A DNA stretch of 42,982 bases from an uncultured Campylobacter sp. (GTDB taxonomy: Bacteria > Campylobacterota > Campylobacteria > Campylobacterales > Campylobacteraceae): the NCBI RefSeq assembly GCF_905372745.1, contig NZ_CAJPQR010000017.1:1-42982 (forward strand), in the 5' to 3' direction. The number at the start of each line of letters is the position of its first letter. Positions within the stretch are counted from its first letter, which is position 1. The notes below the pieces were generated by a model. That model saw only the letters and a program-made list of their open reading frames with translations. It did no database searches and was not told the origin of the DNA. The position numbers and the translations under genes were made by a program. This document shows positions 1 through 9,800 of the stretch, piece by piece.

Positions 1-1038
1 TTCGTCTCGTTGAGTGCGCATCTAGGTGTAAATTTACCCCGTTGGGGTTTGAAACTAGAAAACATTATGCAAGAAAATATCAATATCGGCGAGTGTAAAT
101 TTACCCCGTTGGGGTTTGAAACCCTTAGAGCGCGCAAGAATTGCCTACAACGCCAAAGTGTAAATTTACCCCGTTGGGGTTTGAAACTTGTAGCGAGCGA
201 AACAATACTGACAAGCTAGCTTAGTGTAAATTTACCCCGTTGGGGTTTGAAACTTTTGGCAATAAAGTCCAAGATTTGAGTTATTTGCGCGTGTAAATTT
301 ACCCCGTTGGGGTTTGAAACTGCAAATTTCAAAACAAAATTTGACCCGCGACGAGTGTAAATTTACCCCGTTGGGGTTTGAAACAAGTGTTTGCCTATGA
401 GGCCGACGCCAAATCGGGGTGTAAATTTACCCCGTTGGGGTTTGAAACTTTTGTACATAAGATTAGGCAACCAAAGCGAAATCGTGTAAATTTACCCCGT
501 TGGGGTTTGAAACGTGGTAAAACTCTTAGAAATCAAAAAGGCGACACGGTGTAAATTTACCCCGTTGGGGTTTGAAACTTGCAGACTCTGCCGGAGGAGA
601 CAAGGAAAACATACGGTGTAAATTTACCCCGTTGGGGTTTGAAACAGCGCAGGGGAAAGTTTAACGTATAGGTCGGTGGTGTGTAAATTTACCCCGTTGG
701 GGTTTGAAACAGAGAGCGTCCGACACTGCCTCGGCGGTTAGCTTGGTGTAAATTTACCCCGTTGGGGTTTGAAACTATATCACTAGATCGCGCGGTCAGC
801 TCGCTGCGCACCGTGTAAATTTACCCCGTTGGGGTTTGAAACGCCATTTTTTGCCTTTACCACTTAGGCCTTTTTGTGGTGTAAATTTACCCCGTTGGGG
901 TTTGAAACTAAACATATCGGTATAATCATAGACAGTCCCGCCGGTGTAAATTTACCCCGTTGGGGTTTGAAACGACTCTCAAGCTTTAGATTCTTGATGT
1001 TTGAGTTTGTGTAAATTTACCCCGTTAGGGTTTGAAAC
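1..1038 (+). CRISPR. CRISPR array, 16 repeats of 30 bp, leader-distal end
   Basis: Sixteen 30-bp repeats start at 26, 93, 158, 224, 291, 355, 419, 484, 549, 616, 681, 746, 813, 879, 944 and 1009. The fifteen complete spacers are 34 to 37 bp and all different; bases 1-25 are the end of a further spacer, so the array continues to the left. Each repeat starts GTGTAAATTT, carries a short stem (ACCCC, loop GTT, GGGGT) and ends GTTTGAAAC. The GAAAC end is typical of type I-B and type III repeats, where the last eight bases become the crRNA 5' handle, so crRNAs should be read on this strand. The last repeat has one change (GTTGGGG to GTTAGGG), as expected at the leader-distal end. No leader and no cas gene lies in the window, so the type is inferred from the repeat only. 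Confidence 0.97.
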
Positions 1039-1221
1039 CGAATAAATTTGACAGATTTATTTTATCGGCAAGGTGCAAATCAGCAAACTACACGCTTCAT
1101 CCGCCCAAAACCCAAAACCAAAGCCACCGTTTAAGACAACCTATGCGGTCCGCGAAGCCAAGAAATAGTAGCTTAAGCGCGCTTAGGGTAAAATTCGCCC
1201 AAATTTTACAAAGGAAAAACG

Positions 1222-1833
1222 ATGGATTTAGAGAAAATTTACAAGGATGCGGGCGCGTTTTTGCAGGGGCATTTTTTGCTTAGCAGCGGCAACCACTCGC
1301 AGTTTTATCTGCAAAGCGCCAAGGTGCTCGAGGATCCGCAGTTAGCAGGCGCTTTAGCAGACGAGCTAGCCGCCGTCATCGAAAAATCGGGCGTAGAGTT
1401 TGACAGCGTCTGTTCGCCCGCTCTAGGCGGCATTTTGGCCGGCTACGAGCTAGCTCGCGCGGCAAAAAAACGCTTTATCTTTACCGAGCGAGTCGAGCGC
1501 GTGATGAGCCTGCGACGAGGCTTTGAGGTAAGGGAAGGCGAGCGATTCGTCGTCTGTGAGGACATCATCACCACGGGCGGCTCGGCGATGGAGGCTGCGC
1601 GCGTGATAGAAGGCCTAGGCGGCAAGGTCGTGGCGTTTGCCGCGCTTGCCAATCGCGGCTTTTGCAAGGTCGCAAATTTAGCGGGCAGCGTCGCTAAAGC
1701 TAGCGCCAAACTACCCGCCGACAAGCCGTTTTTCGCGCTTGGAAACTTTGAGTTTGAGATTTTTGATCCCGCAAACTGCCCTCTTTGCGCTACGGGAAGC
1801 GAGGCGATAAAACCGGGCAGCAGAGGCAACTAA
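1222..1833 (+). CDS. pyrE: Orotate phosphoribosyltransferase
   Basis: PyrE joins orotate to PRPP to give orotidine 5'-phosphate, the fifth step of de novo pyrimidine synthesis, in the cytoplasm. The 203-residue product has the type I phosphoribosyltransferase PRPP loop (VVCEDIITTGGS, about residues 110-121) and the N-terminal SSGNHSQFY segment of the family. Length is normal. The ATG start is preceded by AAAGG about eight bases upstream. It begins about 180 bp after the last CRISPR repeat and is followed by more than 500 bp without a clear gene, so it is probably transcribed alone. Identification is secure from motifs and length. Confidence 0.95.
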   Translation: MDLEKIYKDAGAFLQGHFLLSSGNHSQFYLQSAKVLEDPQLAGALADELAAVIEKSGVEFDSVCSPALGGILAGYELARAAKKRFIFTERVERVMSLRRGFEVREGERFVVCEDIITTGGSAMEAARVIEGLGGKVVAFAALANRGFCKVANLAGSVAKASAKLPADKPFFALGNFEFEIFDPANCPLCATGSEAIKPGSRGN

Positions 1834-2360
1834 TTTTGCCAAATTTCGCGGCTTTATTTTATTTAGTCGCGTAAATTTAGACGGCATTTGCAAGTGTCAA
1901 ACAAAAAATCAAATCGCCGTGCGGCATCTCGGGCGATAAAATTTAAAGCTCACCGCTGGGTTTCGTATGTTGCGGGCGGAGCGTTCCAAATTTGCATTGC
2001 AGTCTTGCGTTTTTAGCGGCAAGTTGGGTTTAGGCAAATTTACGCCCACAAAAGCGCTTCCTAAAATTTATGATTTTAAAAGCGGCGCATAGTTTCGGCA
2101 ATTTACGGCTTGACAACGATACGGAGCGGGTGATAAATCAATCGCAAGCAGGCCTAGCAAAAACATGCTGGGCGGAAATCACCGATCGTCTCAAACTGCT
2201 GCGCGGAAACGAGCCCTAAATTTACCGCATCGAAGCGACGGCGCATAAAAGTAAAATGCTACAACAAAGTAGAGGCGCATAAATTTGGGCGCTAGCAAGC
2301 GAATCTGACGCTCAAAAATCCAAAACGAGCGCCCAAAATAAAGCAAAAAAAGGAGTAAAT
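1834..2360. other. Gene-poor interval with one possible short relic ORF
   Basis: No convincing gene is seen in these 527 bases. The one open stretch with coding-like character is 2070-2219 on the plus strand: 49 codons from ATG to TAA, reading through LDNDTERVINQ and ending KLLRGNEP. It has no strong ribosome site and I do not recognise it; it may be the tail of a decayed gene. The rest is AAATTT-rich spacer typical of this genome. The interval ends in the AGGAG ribosome site of the next gene. Confidence 0.3.
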
Positions 2361-2783
2361 TTGGCGAAACAAAAAGCGCAGCTAGCCACCATCGGCACGC
2401 GAGTAAAGGCCTTTATCACCGATCTTTTTTTGATCGGCATGCCGATATATTACCTCACGACTTATGTTTTTTTGGGCGGCAAGGACGAATTTTTGCACAA
2501 CCAAATAGCGATATTTGCGGCAAATCTCGCAGTCGGTCTTATCTGCTGCGCCTTTTTTGCGATCAAAGCCCAGACGCCCGGTTACCGCTCGCAAAATATC
2601 TACCTCATCGACCTACGCAGCGGCCGCAAACTTGGTTTCGCACGCGTTTTGCTACGCTACGCATGCTTTTTGCTTGCAGGCGTGAGCATCGTCGGACTTT
2701 GCCTCTGTTTTTTTCGCAAGGACGCGCTAAATTTGCACGATCTACTCACGCACTCGGCCGCCGTCTGTAAAAAAGCCGAGTAA
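2361..2783 (+). CDS. RDD family integral membrane protein
   Basis: A 140-residue membrane protein of the RDD family. The Arg and the two Asp positions that name the family can be seen in the first half: GTRVKAFITD at the edge of the first membrane helix and YLIDLRSGRKLG before the third. Predicted helices lie near residues 18-40, 49-68 and 95-118. The function of small single-domain RDD proteins is unsettled; some have been linked to ion transport. The start is a TTG at 2361, chosen because AGGAG at 2351-2355 sits five bases upstream and the reading frame is closed just before it. It stands alone, 165 bp ahead of the next gene. Confidence 0.8.
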   Translation: MAKQKAQLATIGTRVKAFITDLFLIGMPIYYLTTYVFLGGKDEFLHNQIAIFAANLAVGLICCAFFAIKAQTPGYRSQNIYLIDLRSGRKLGFARVLLRYACFLLAGVSIVGLCLCFFRKDALNLHDLLTHSAAVCKKAE

Positions 2784-2948
2784 ATTTAGCTCGTTTTTAT
2801 TAGTTCAAATTTGATGCCGAATTTACGTCTAGCAATTTTGCGGTGCGGGTTTTGCATGCTCGCAGCTAAAATTTAATCCGCTCGCCGCCCCGTCAAATTT
2901 AAATCTTTAAACCAAATTTCGTTACAATCGCCCCCGATAAGGAAAAAT

Positions 2949-4493
2949 ATGCAAAAAATAATGGGATTTACGAGAACGCGGGAAAACGCGGAGAAAAAAG
3001 GCGCGCTGATACCTAGCGACTTCACGCATGCGGCCATCATCGGAGAGACCGGCAGCGGCAAGACGACGGCGATGATATATCCGAATTTACTTGACCGCAT
3101 GCAAAACGGCTATGCGGTGTTTGCTGTGGATTATAAAGGCGGCGAGAGCGCCAAGATCAAGGCTCTAGCGCGCAGAGCGGGCCGCCTAAAAGACGTCGTG
3201 AGCGTGGGCGCGAGGCTAGACGCGCCGATAAATCTCATCGCCTCGATGAAGCCGCGGGACTTTAAAAACTGCGTGAAAAAGCCGATGGAATCAAGGGAGA
3301 AGTTTTGGGAGGAGTTTGGCTCGAGCATCGCGACGGAGTTTTTTAAGGTGCTAAAGGCGCTTAAAATTTTCGCTAAAAAAATCACGCCGCTAAGCGACTG
3401 CTACGGGGACGCCTTTTACGCCGACGTGCGTACGCTCGCACGGGATTTTACATTTGACGTCGCTACGATACTGCGCCTCTCGCAAGATCTGGAAAAGATG
3501 CTCGAGTTTAAAGACACGCTGAGCCTCATCTGCGATAATCTCGACTCCTCGACGCTAAATTTTACCCGCGAGACGATAATGATAAACCGCGCGTTTTTAG
3601 CGACTGCGGACGAGTTTTTGGATGCGACGAGCCGCTACAAGGACATCGGCGACGAGCGCACGAGGGATGATTTTCGCAACTACTCGATGATGATGTCGCC
3701 CTTTCTTGGCCTCATGAACGACGACTCGCTAAACGGCGACGGCGAGGGCGCTGCGGGCGACGCGAGTATCGCAGGGCTGCTAAATAGCGGCAAGATCGTG
3801 ATATTTAGCGCCGCTAGCTGCGACAAAAGCGCGCTGAGCTTCCTGCTAAACAGCTTTCTGCCCGAGCTTTTAAAGCGCGTAACGATGAAGCAAAAAAGGC
3901 CTATTAGCCTATTTCTCGACGAGTCGGCGAAGCTGCTAAGCGAGAACACCGAGCTAAATGAAGAGATCCTGCGCGAGTGCGAGGTGGAGCTGGTGCTGGC
4001 GTTTCAAAACGAGTTTTTGCTTAAACGCGCGATCGGCGGCACGGCGTACGAGGCGCTGATGGGCAACCTCACCAACCGCTACTTCATGCGCAACAAAGAC
4101 GTCGTGAGGCTGGGCGGCAGCGAGGTGGACTGCTCTACGCTGGAGAAATTCGAGTGTGTGCTAGAGGGCGACAAGATCGCGCTGGAGCCGATTTTCATCG
4201 ACGAGGCGGAGTGTCTGCAAGCGCAACTGGAGTTTGAGCGCGAAAACCGCCTACACGAGCGACTGTTAGGCAAGATCTACGAAAACCGCGTGATAGAGTT
4301 TGACGAGGAGATCGTGGACGACGGCAAAATCTGGGTGCGCGACGTGGATACGGGCGAGCGCGAATGCGTGTTTTTTAGCGACGAGGTGCTAAATATCGGC
4401 CCGCAAGATATCTATAAACGCCCGCCAAATACCGGCGGTTACAACATCTCGCTTGACGACGGCACGGACGATGCGCAGATAAGCTTTAGGTAA
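2949..4493 (+). CDS. VirD4/TraG/TraD-like P-loop ATPase without a secretion locus
   Basis: A 514-residue ATPase resembling the soluble part of type IV coupling proteins (TraD/TraG/VirD4 clan). The Walker A motif GETGSGKT is at residues 32-39 and the Walker B motif is in SLFLDESAKLL near residue 320. The usual N-terminal membrane helices are missing: the protein starts only about thirty residues before the P-loop. In known coupling proteins this motor passes DNA or protein substrates into a type IV channel, but there are no vir/tra/mob genes near it. A GGAAAAAT ribosome site precedes the ATG. The C-terminal third, from about residue 380, is acidic and unrecognised. Neighbouring genes give no hint of a partner. 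Fold assignment is good; role unknown. Confidence 0.75.
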   Translation: MQKIMGFTRTRENAEKKGALIPSDFTHAAIIGETGSGKTTAMIYPNLLDRMQNGYAVFAVDYKGGESAKIKALARRAGRLKDVVSVGARLDAPINLIASMKPRDFKNCVKKPMESREKFWEEFGSSIATEFFKVLKALKIFAKKITPLSDCYGDAFYADVRTLARDFTFDVATILRLSQDLEKMLEFKDTLSLICDNLDSSTLNFTRETIMINRAFLATADEFLDATSRYKDIGDERTRDDFRNYSMMMSPFLGLMNDDSLNGDGEGAAGDASIAGLLNSGKIVIFSAASCDKSALSFLLNSFLPELLKRVTMKQKRPISLFLDESAKLLSENTELNEEILRECEVELVLAFQNEFLLKRAIGGTAYEALMGNLTNRYFMRNKDVVRLGGSEVDCSTLEKFECVLEGDKIALEPIFIDEAECLQAQLEFERENRLHERLLGKIYENRVIEFDEEIVDDGKIWVRDVDTGERECVFFSDEVLNIGPQDIYKRPPNTGGYNISLDDGTDDAQISFR

Positions 4494-4614
4494 ATTTGAC
4501 GGCGGCTAGCAGGCAGTTGTGAGTTAAATTTGACTGAGCTAGCGAGCAAATTTTAGCGTAAATTTGGGTCAAATTTGAAGTGCGGCGTACATTTGAACAG
4601 TGACACAACTTGAC

Positions 4615-4680
4615 GATTTTAACCGCTCGCCGTTTATGTCAAACTTGACGCTCTGTAACGCAAAATACAAATCCAAATTT
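4615..4680 (+). repeat. Diverged direct repeat, copy 1
   Basis: This segment aligns with 5051-5120. Both start GATTTTAA, run through a GTTTNNGTCAAA-like part and a GTAACGCAAAAT/GGCGTAAAAT part, and end in AAATCC...CAAATTT. Copy 1 is followed 22 bases later by an ATG at 4703 opening only a very short frame. Confidence 0.45.
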
Positions 4681-5050
4681 GCCGTTTTTGTTGCTTTGAT
4701 TTATGGATAGCAAAAAAGAGAAAATATTTTTTATATAGAGTTTGTGCGGTGGAAAGCTTAACATTTGATCAAGCCGACGAGCTAAGAAGTCAAACAGTTC
4801 GTATAATGCTACGGGATACAATCGATTAATAGCAATCAGTATAAACAGTCAAATTTGCTGCCGTTATCCGTATCCAAATTTAGCGAGCAAGCCAGACAAA
4901 AACCCGCTCATCGGCAGTCAAATTTAACAAAACGGTTCGTAAATTTAGCCAAAATTTAAAAAGCAAGTTTTGCGGCCAAATTTGTGCCAAGCTTCGGCGC
5001 GTTATCTATTTTGTAGGTCGGCATAAATTTAAACGGCAGCGTAATTTAGC

Positions 5051-5120
5051 GATTTTAATCGTCTGACGTTTGGTCAAATCTGACACGCTGCGGCGTAAAA
5101 TTGAAATCCGCCCCCAAATT
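5051..5120 (+). repeat. Diverged direct repeat, copy 2
   Basis: Second copy of the segment at 4615-4680, with several substitutions and small indels. It is followed 26 bases later by the ATG at 5147 of a likely decayed short gene. The similar spacing to an ATG in both copies suggests the repeats were upstream regions of related genes, but this is inference. Confidence 0.45.
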
Positions 5121-5473
5121 TCATAGAAGAAATTGAGAGAAATTTTATGGTATTTTTATCTGATGTAGAAAAATAGCGGAATTTACTAAAATCTTAGAAA
5201 AACGATCAAACTTGCGCTTTTGCAGCTATTAAGGCACCGTTTACTTCGGAAAAAAGATAGGTGCTTAGCTTTGATGCGTTTGTAGCTTTTTAAGTCGCGG
5301 CCACGAGCGTAGCGGGATAGAGTTTAGATGCGGTGCTAGGACTACGCGTGAAAACTTATATCAAAATCTTTTAAAATTAATAAGAAAAATCCGCTTAAGT
5401 TTAGTTGAATCTTATTTTAAAAACCTCAACTCGGTTTGCTAATCGGCGCTTACAAAATTTAAAAAAATCGCTC

Positions 5474-5497
5474 AAAAAAGAGGCGGAAAGCTCCGCC
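5474..5497 (-). terminator. Rho-independent terminator of the cme operon
   Basis: Read on the minus strand: stem GGCGGA, loop GCTT, stem TCCGCC, then TCTTTTTT. The hairpin is 5482-5497 and lies about 12 bases after the cmeC stop codon, so it closes the cmeABC transcript. Confidence 0.85.
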
Positions 5498-5508
5498 AAA
5501 GAGTAAAA

Positions 5509-6885
5509 TTATTCGGCTTTAAATCCGCCGCCAAATGCCTTATATACGTCCACGACCGAGTCGATGAGGTTTAAATTTGCCGCGATAACTTGTAGTCTAA
5601 CCGAGAGTAGGTTGCGCTGCGCGTCGAGTAGCTCCAGATGCCCGGTATAGCCCTCCTCAAACTGATCCTTGGCTAGCTTATAGATTTTTTCTTGCGAGTG
5701 CAGGAGTTCTTTGACCTGATTTAGCGTTAGTTTGGCGTTTTTACGGTTGTTTAGCGCGTCTCTAACCTCGCCCAGAGCCTTTTTGATCGCAGCTTCGTAG
5801 GCTACGGCCGCGATTTGTTCGTTAGTTTCGGCGATGCGTACATTGTTTTTGGTTCTGCCGTAGTCGAAAATTTTCTGCGCCAAAGAGCCGCCTATACTCC
5901 ACGTGTTGGCATTGCCGACAAATATATTTTCAAAATCCACGCTAGAAAAACCAAAAAGCCCCGTTAACGAGATGGACGGCAGATAGTCGGCCTTTGCGAC
6001 GCCGATTAGCGCGTTAGTCGCGTTTAGATCGGCGTAGGCTTTGGCTACGTCGCTCCTGCGCAGCAGTATGTCCGCGCTCACGCCAGCACTCACTTCGGGC
6101 TCTTTAGGCAGCATTTTAGCGCTCTGCACGGCTCCGTTTAGGATCTCGTCATTTGATTTGCCTGTTAGTACCGCTACTGACGTTATAGCCTGAGATAGCG
6201 AAGTTTGCACCTCTAGTAGGCTTACTTTCGCGCTTTCGACGGCTGCTTTGCTTTGTAGATAGGTCGTCTCGTTTATGCCGCCTAGATCAAGCTGCGTTTT
6301 GCGAAGCGCCAGCGTCTCCTCGTAGGTTTTTAGCGTGTCTTTTAGTACGGCTTCGCGCATATTTAGAGCCACGAGCGCTAAGTAGCTTTTAGCCACGCTA
6401 GAGCTTATACTAAGGCGCGCGGTGGAGTAGTCGAGCTTGGTCGCGTTTAGGCTGGCTTTAGCCGACTCAATGCTGTTTCTCACCTTGCCCCACAGGTCTA
6501 TCTCGTAACTTAGGCCTAAATTTACCTCAGAGTTTCGGTAGCGCGTTTGAGGCTGTTTGGTGTAGGTTTCGCCGCTACTTTTTGCTTTTGTGTAGCCGAC
6601 GTTTAAATTTACGCTAGGAAAAAGATCGGCCTCTGATATGTCCAGACTCGCGGCCGCTTTTTGTAAATTTAAATAAGCCGTGCGGAGGTCGGTGTTTTTC
6701 TCTAGCGCGCTAGCTACGAGTGCGTTTAGATTTTCGTCGCCAAACTCCTTCCACCACTCGTCTCTGATGTCGCTAGTTTCAAATTTATACGTAGATTCAA
6801 ATTTCGTATCGACCTCGGGTATCTCGGGTCGAAACGAGCAGCCTGCTAAAAATAGCGCCGCGGCTAAAGTTAAAATTTTATACAT
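5509..6885 (-). CDS. cmeC: Outer-membrane efflux lipoprotein of the CmeABC pump
   Basis: CmeC is the TolC/OprM-type outer-membrane channel of the tripartite RND pump that exports bile salts, antibiotics and dyes. The 458-residue protein has a lipoprotein signal with lipobox LAGC (Cys16) and the two repeated outer-membrane-efflux domains rich in long helices, for example LLEVQTSLSQAITSVAVLTG and the related segment near the C-terminus. It is somewhat shorter than C. jejuni CmeC as I recall it. Its ATG overlaps the last eight bases of cmeB, with AGGAG inside cmeB as ribosome site, so translation is coupled. A terminator follows immediately. Membership of the NodT/OprM lipoprotein family is clear. 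Confidence 0.93.
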   Translation of the reverse strand: MYKILTLAAALFLAGCSFRPEIPEVDTKFESTYKFETSDIRDEWWKEFGDENLNALVASALEKNTDLRTAYLNLQKAAASLDISEADLFPSVNLNVGYTKAKSSGETYTKQPQTRYRNSEVNLGLSYEIDLWGKVRNSIESAKASLNATKLDYSTARLSISSSVAKSYLALVALNMREAVLKDTLKTYEETLALRKTQLDLGGINETTYLQSKAAVESAKVSLLEVQTSLSQAITSVAVLTGKSNDEILNGAVQSAKMLPKEPEVSAGVSADILLRRSDVAKAYADLNATNALIGVAKADYLPSISLTGLFGFSSVDFENIFVGNANTWSIGGSLAQKIFDYGRTKNNVRIAETNEQIAAVAYEAAIKKALGEVRDALNNRKNAKLTLNQVKELLHSQEKIYKLAKDQFEEGYTGHLELLDAQRNLLSVRLQVIAANLNLIDSVVDVYKAFGGGFKAE

Positions 6886-9800
6886 TTTTGATCTCCTGTG
6901 CTCGGCTTGGTTTTTTGTCCCAGACTTTGTTGTTTAGCTTTTCTAGCAGATAGTAAAACATCGGTATGAAAAATATCGCTATCGTAGTGGCAGCTATCAT
7001 ACCGCCGACCACGCCCGTGCCTAGAGAGTGGCGAGACGCAGCGCCGGCACCCGTGCTGATAACCATCGGAAAAACGCCCAGGGTAAACGCGAGCGAGGTC
7101 ATGACGATCGGGCGGAAGCGAAGCCTTGCAGCATTAACGGCCGCGTCAAATACGCTCTTGCCCGCCAGTCTTTCTTGCATCGCAAATTCTACGATAAGGA
7201 TCGCGTTTTTAGCCGATAGACCGATGAGAAGCAGTAGTCCGATCTGGAAGTAAATGTCGTTTGTTAGCCCTCTAGCCCAAACGGCGACTAGCGAGCCGAA
7301 AACCGCGAACGGAACGGCCGTGATAACGGCTAGCGGGATGAGCCAGCGCTCGTACTGCGCCGCTAGGATCAAAAATACGAAAATCATACCGAATATAAAC
7401 GCCGTCGAGCCCGTGCCTTGCGAGCTAACCTCCTGATACGCCGTGCCCGCCCAGCTGATGGAGTACTCCTCCGTACTTAGCGTCTGCTCGACCACCTCTT
7501 GTATCGCTTTTATCGCGTCTCCCGATGTGTAGCCCGGTTTTGGGTCGCCTTGGATCTTAGCCGCCGGGAAAAGGTTAAATCTATCCACGATATCGGGACC
7601 CAAAATTCTAGTTAGAGTTGCGACTGAGTTTAGCGGTATCATCTCGCCGCCTTTTGAGCGGACGTAAATTTTACGCAAGTCTTCGGGGTTATTTCTAAAT
7701 CTATCCTCGCCTCTGGCATAGACGCGGTATGATTTGCCAAACAGACTAAAGTCGTTGATATAGTAAGAGCCGAAAGTCGAGCCTATCGCGCTAAAAATTT
7801 CGCTCTCGCTCACGCCGAACATCTGGGCTTTTTGCCTATCGACGTCGATTTTAAACTGGCGGTAATTAGTCTCTAGCGTCGAGCGCACGCTGGTTAGATC
7901 AGGGCGAGCGTTTGCGGCTGCGACTACTTTTTTTACATCCTCTTCGATCTGCGCGTAGCTTTTGCCGCTTTTATTTTGTAGATACATCTCAAAGCCGCCC
8001 GTCATCGATAGGCCCATGATAGGCGGAACGTTTACGACGAAGCTCATCGACTCCTTCGAGCCCCAAAGCATACCGTTAAAAGGCCTCGTTAGCGCGTCTG
8101 CTTGGCTATCCGGCGTTTTTCTCTGGCTCCAGTCTTTTAGCTTGACGAAGCTGATGGCCGAGTTTTCTCTAAGCGCGCCCGCGATCATATCGTATCCGGC
8201 AAAACCCATCGTAAATTCGACGTTTGGATTGCTTAGAATCATGTTGCTAATAGCTTTTACCTCTTCTTTGGTTTTTAGCATATTGCTTGACGGCGGTAGC
8301 GAAGTGATAACCATCAGCGCGCCCTTATCCTCGGACGGTACGAGGCCGCTAGGGACTTTCTTAAACAGCTCGTAAGTCGCAAAACCCATGACGCCTATCA
8401 AAATAAGGCTGATGATAACGTGACGCAGCACTGTCGCCACGCCTGCGCTAAAAATTTTCGTACTCCAGTCGAAAAAGTCGTTAAATTTCTGCACAAACCA
8501 AAACGGCTTGCTCTCTTGTTTTTTTAGCATAACGCCGCAAAGCGCAGGAGTAAGCGTAAGCGCGACAAATCCCGAGATACAAACCGAAGTAACCAGCGTG
8601 AGCGCGAACTGGCGCTGGATCACGCCGACAAAGCCCTCCATAAAAGAAACTGGGATAAAAACGGCCGAGAGAACGAGTACGATCGAGATGACGGGCGTTT
8701 GCACCTCCTCCATCGCTTTATATGTCGCTTCTTTGACGGTGATGTCTTTTTCCTCGTGTAAAATTCTCTCCACGTTTTCGATAACGATGATGGCGTCGTC
8801 CACGACGATACCGATAGCAAGGATGAGCGCAAAAAGCGTGATCAAATTTATACTAAATCCCATCGCGTATAGTCCGCCAAAGGTGCCGATGATGGACACG
8901 GGAACGGCTAGCATCGGGATCACGGTCGCACGGAAGCTCTTTAAAAACATATACATAACGATGATAACTAAGATCATCGCCTCGATGAAGGTTTTTACGA
9001 CTTCGTGGATAGAGACTTCGATAAATTCGGTCGGATTATATGCGATCGTGTGCGTAAATCCCTCGGGGAAATTTTTACTTAGCTCGTCAAGCTTTGCGTT
9101 TACCGCTTGCGCCGTGGCTAGGGCGTTAGCGTCGTTTTGCATAAATATTAAAAGCGGGATGGCGTCTTGGCCGTTTAGCATCGAGTCTGATGCGTAGCTA
9201 GCCGCTCCTAGCTCCACTGTCGCTACGTCTTTTAGCTTTAGCACCGCTCCGTCGGCGCTTTTGATTACTATATCGCCAAACTGCGCGGCATTTTTGAGAC
9301 GGCCGTCCGAGCGAACGGAATAAACGTAAGGATTATCCCCGTCTGAGGGCTGCTCGCCTATTTTACCGGCGGCGTATTGGCTGTTTTGGATTTTTACCTG
9401 AGCGATGACGTCGCTAGGGGTTAGCTTGTAGTAGGCTAGTTTGTCCGGTTTTAGCCAAATTCTCATCGAGTACTCTTTACTACCGATTAGCGCCGTGTCG
9501 CCCACGCCGTTAACCCTTTTGATCTCGTCTGCGATGTTTAAATTTACGTAGTTATATAGCTCGACTAAGTCCATGTTTGAGCTCGTAAAGCCGACTACTT
9601 CTAGGATTGAGCCACTGCGTTCGCGCACGGTCACGCCCATGTTTTGCACCTCTTGAGGCAACCTTGAGAGCGCGGCCTGGACGCGGTTGTTTACGTCGAT
9701 CGTGGCTTGTTTGGATGATGTGCCGATTTTAAAATAAACGTTGATATTTAGCGAGCCGCTCGAGCTTGAGGTGCTTTGCATATAGAGCATGTTTTCTACG

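Larger units (their letters stand above)
4494..5473. other. 1 kb gene-poor region with relics
   Basis: Almost 1 kb with no credible intact gene on either strand. It is dense in AAATTT words. It contains two diverged copies of a segment of about 70 bp (listed separately) and, just after the second copy, a possible gene relic. That relic is an ATG at 5147 followed by MVFLSDVEK and a stop, while the next frame continues IAEFTKILEKR and then GTVYFGKKIGA, with stops up to 5268. I read this as a decayed short gene, with low certainty. Confidence 0.45.

Noticed and set aside
10..219. Open frame through the first CRISPR repeats
   Set aside because: It merely reads the repeats and spacers; the repeated peptide comes from the repeat unit.
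1032..1283. 83-codon frame from the last CRISPR repeat into pyrE
   Set aside because: Different frame from pyrE, no ribosome site, and it begins inside a CRISPR repeat.
4639..4821. 60-codon minus-strand frame in the gene desert
   Set aside because: No ribosome site, no recognisable pattern, and composition typical of AT-rich spacer read in any frame.
8508..9197. 229-codon plus-strand frame inside cmeB
   Set aside because: Antisense shadow of the clearly coding cmeB; Ser/Thr/Ile-rich translation is typical of such shadows.
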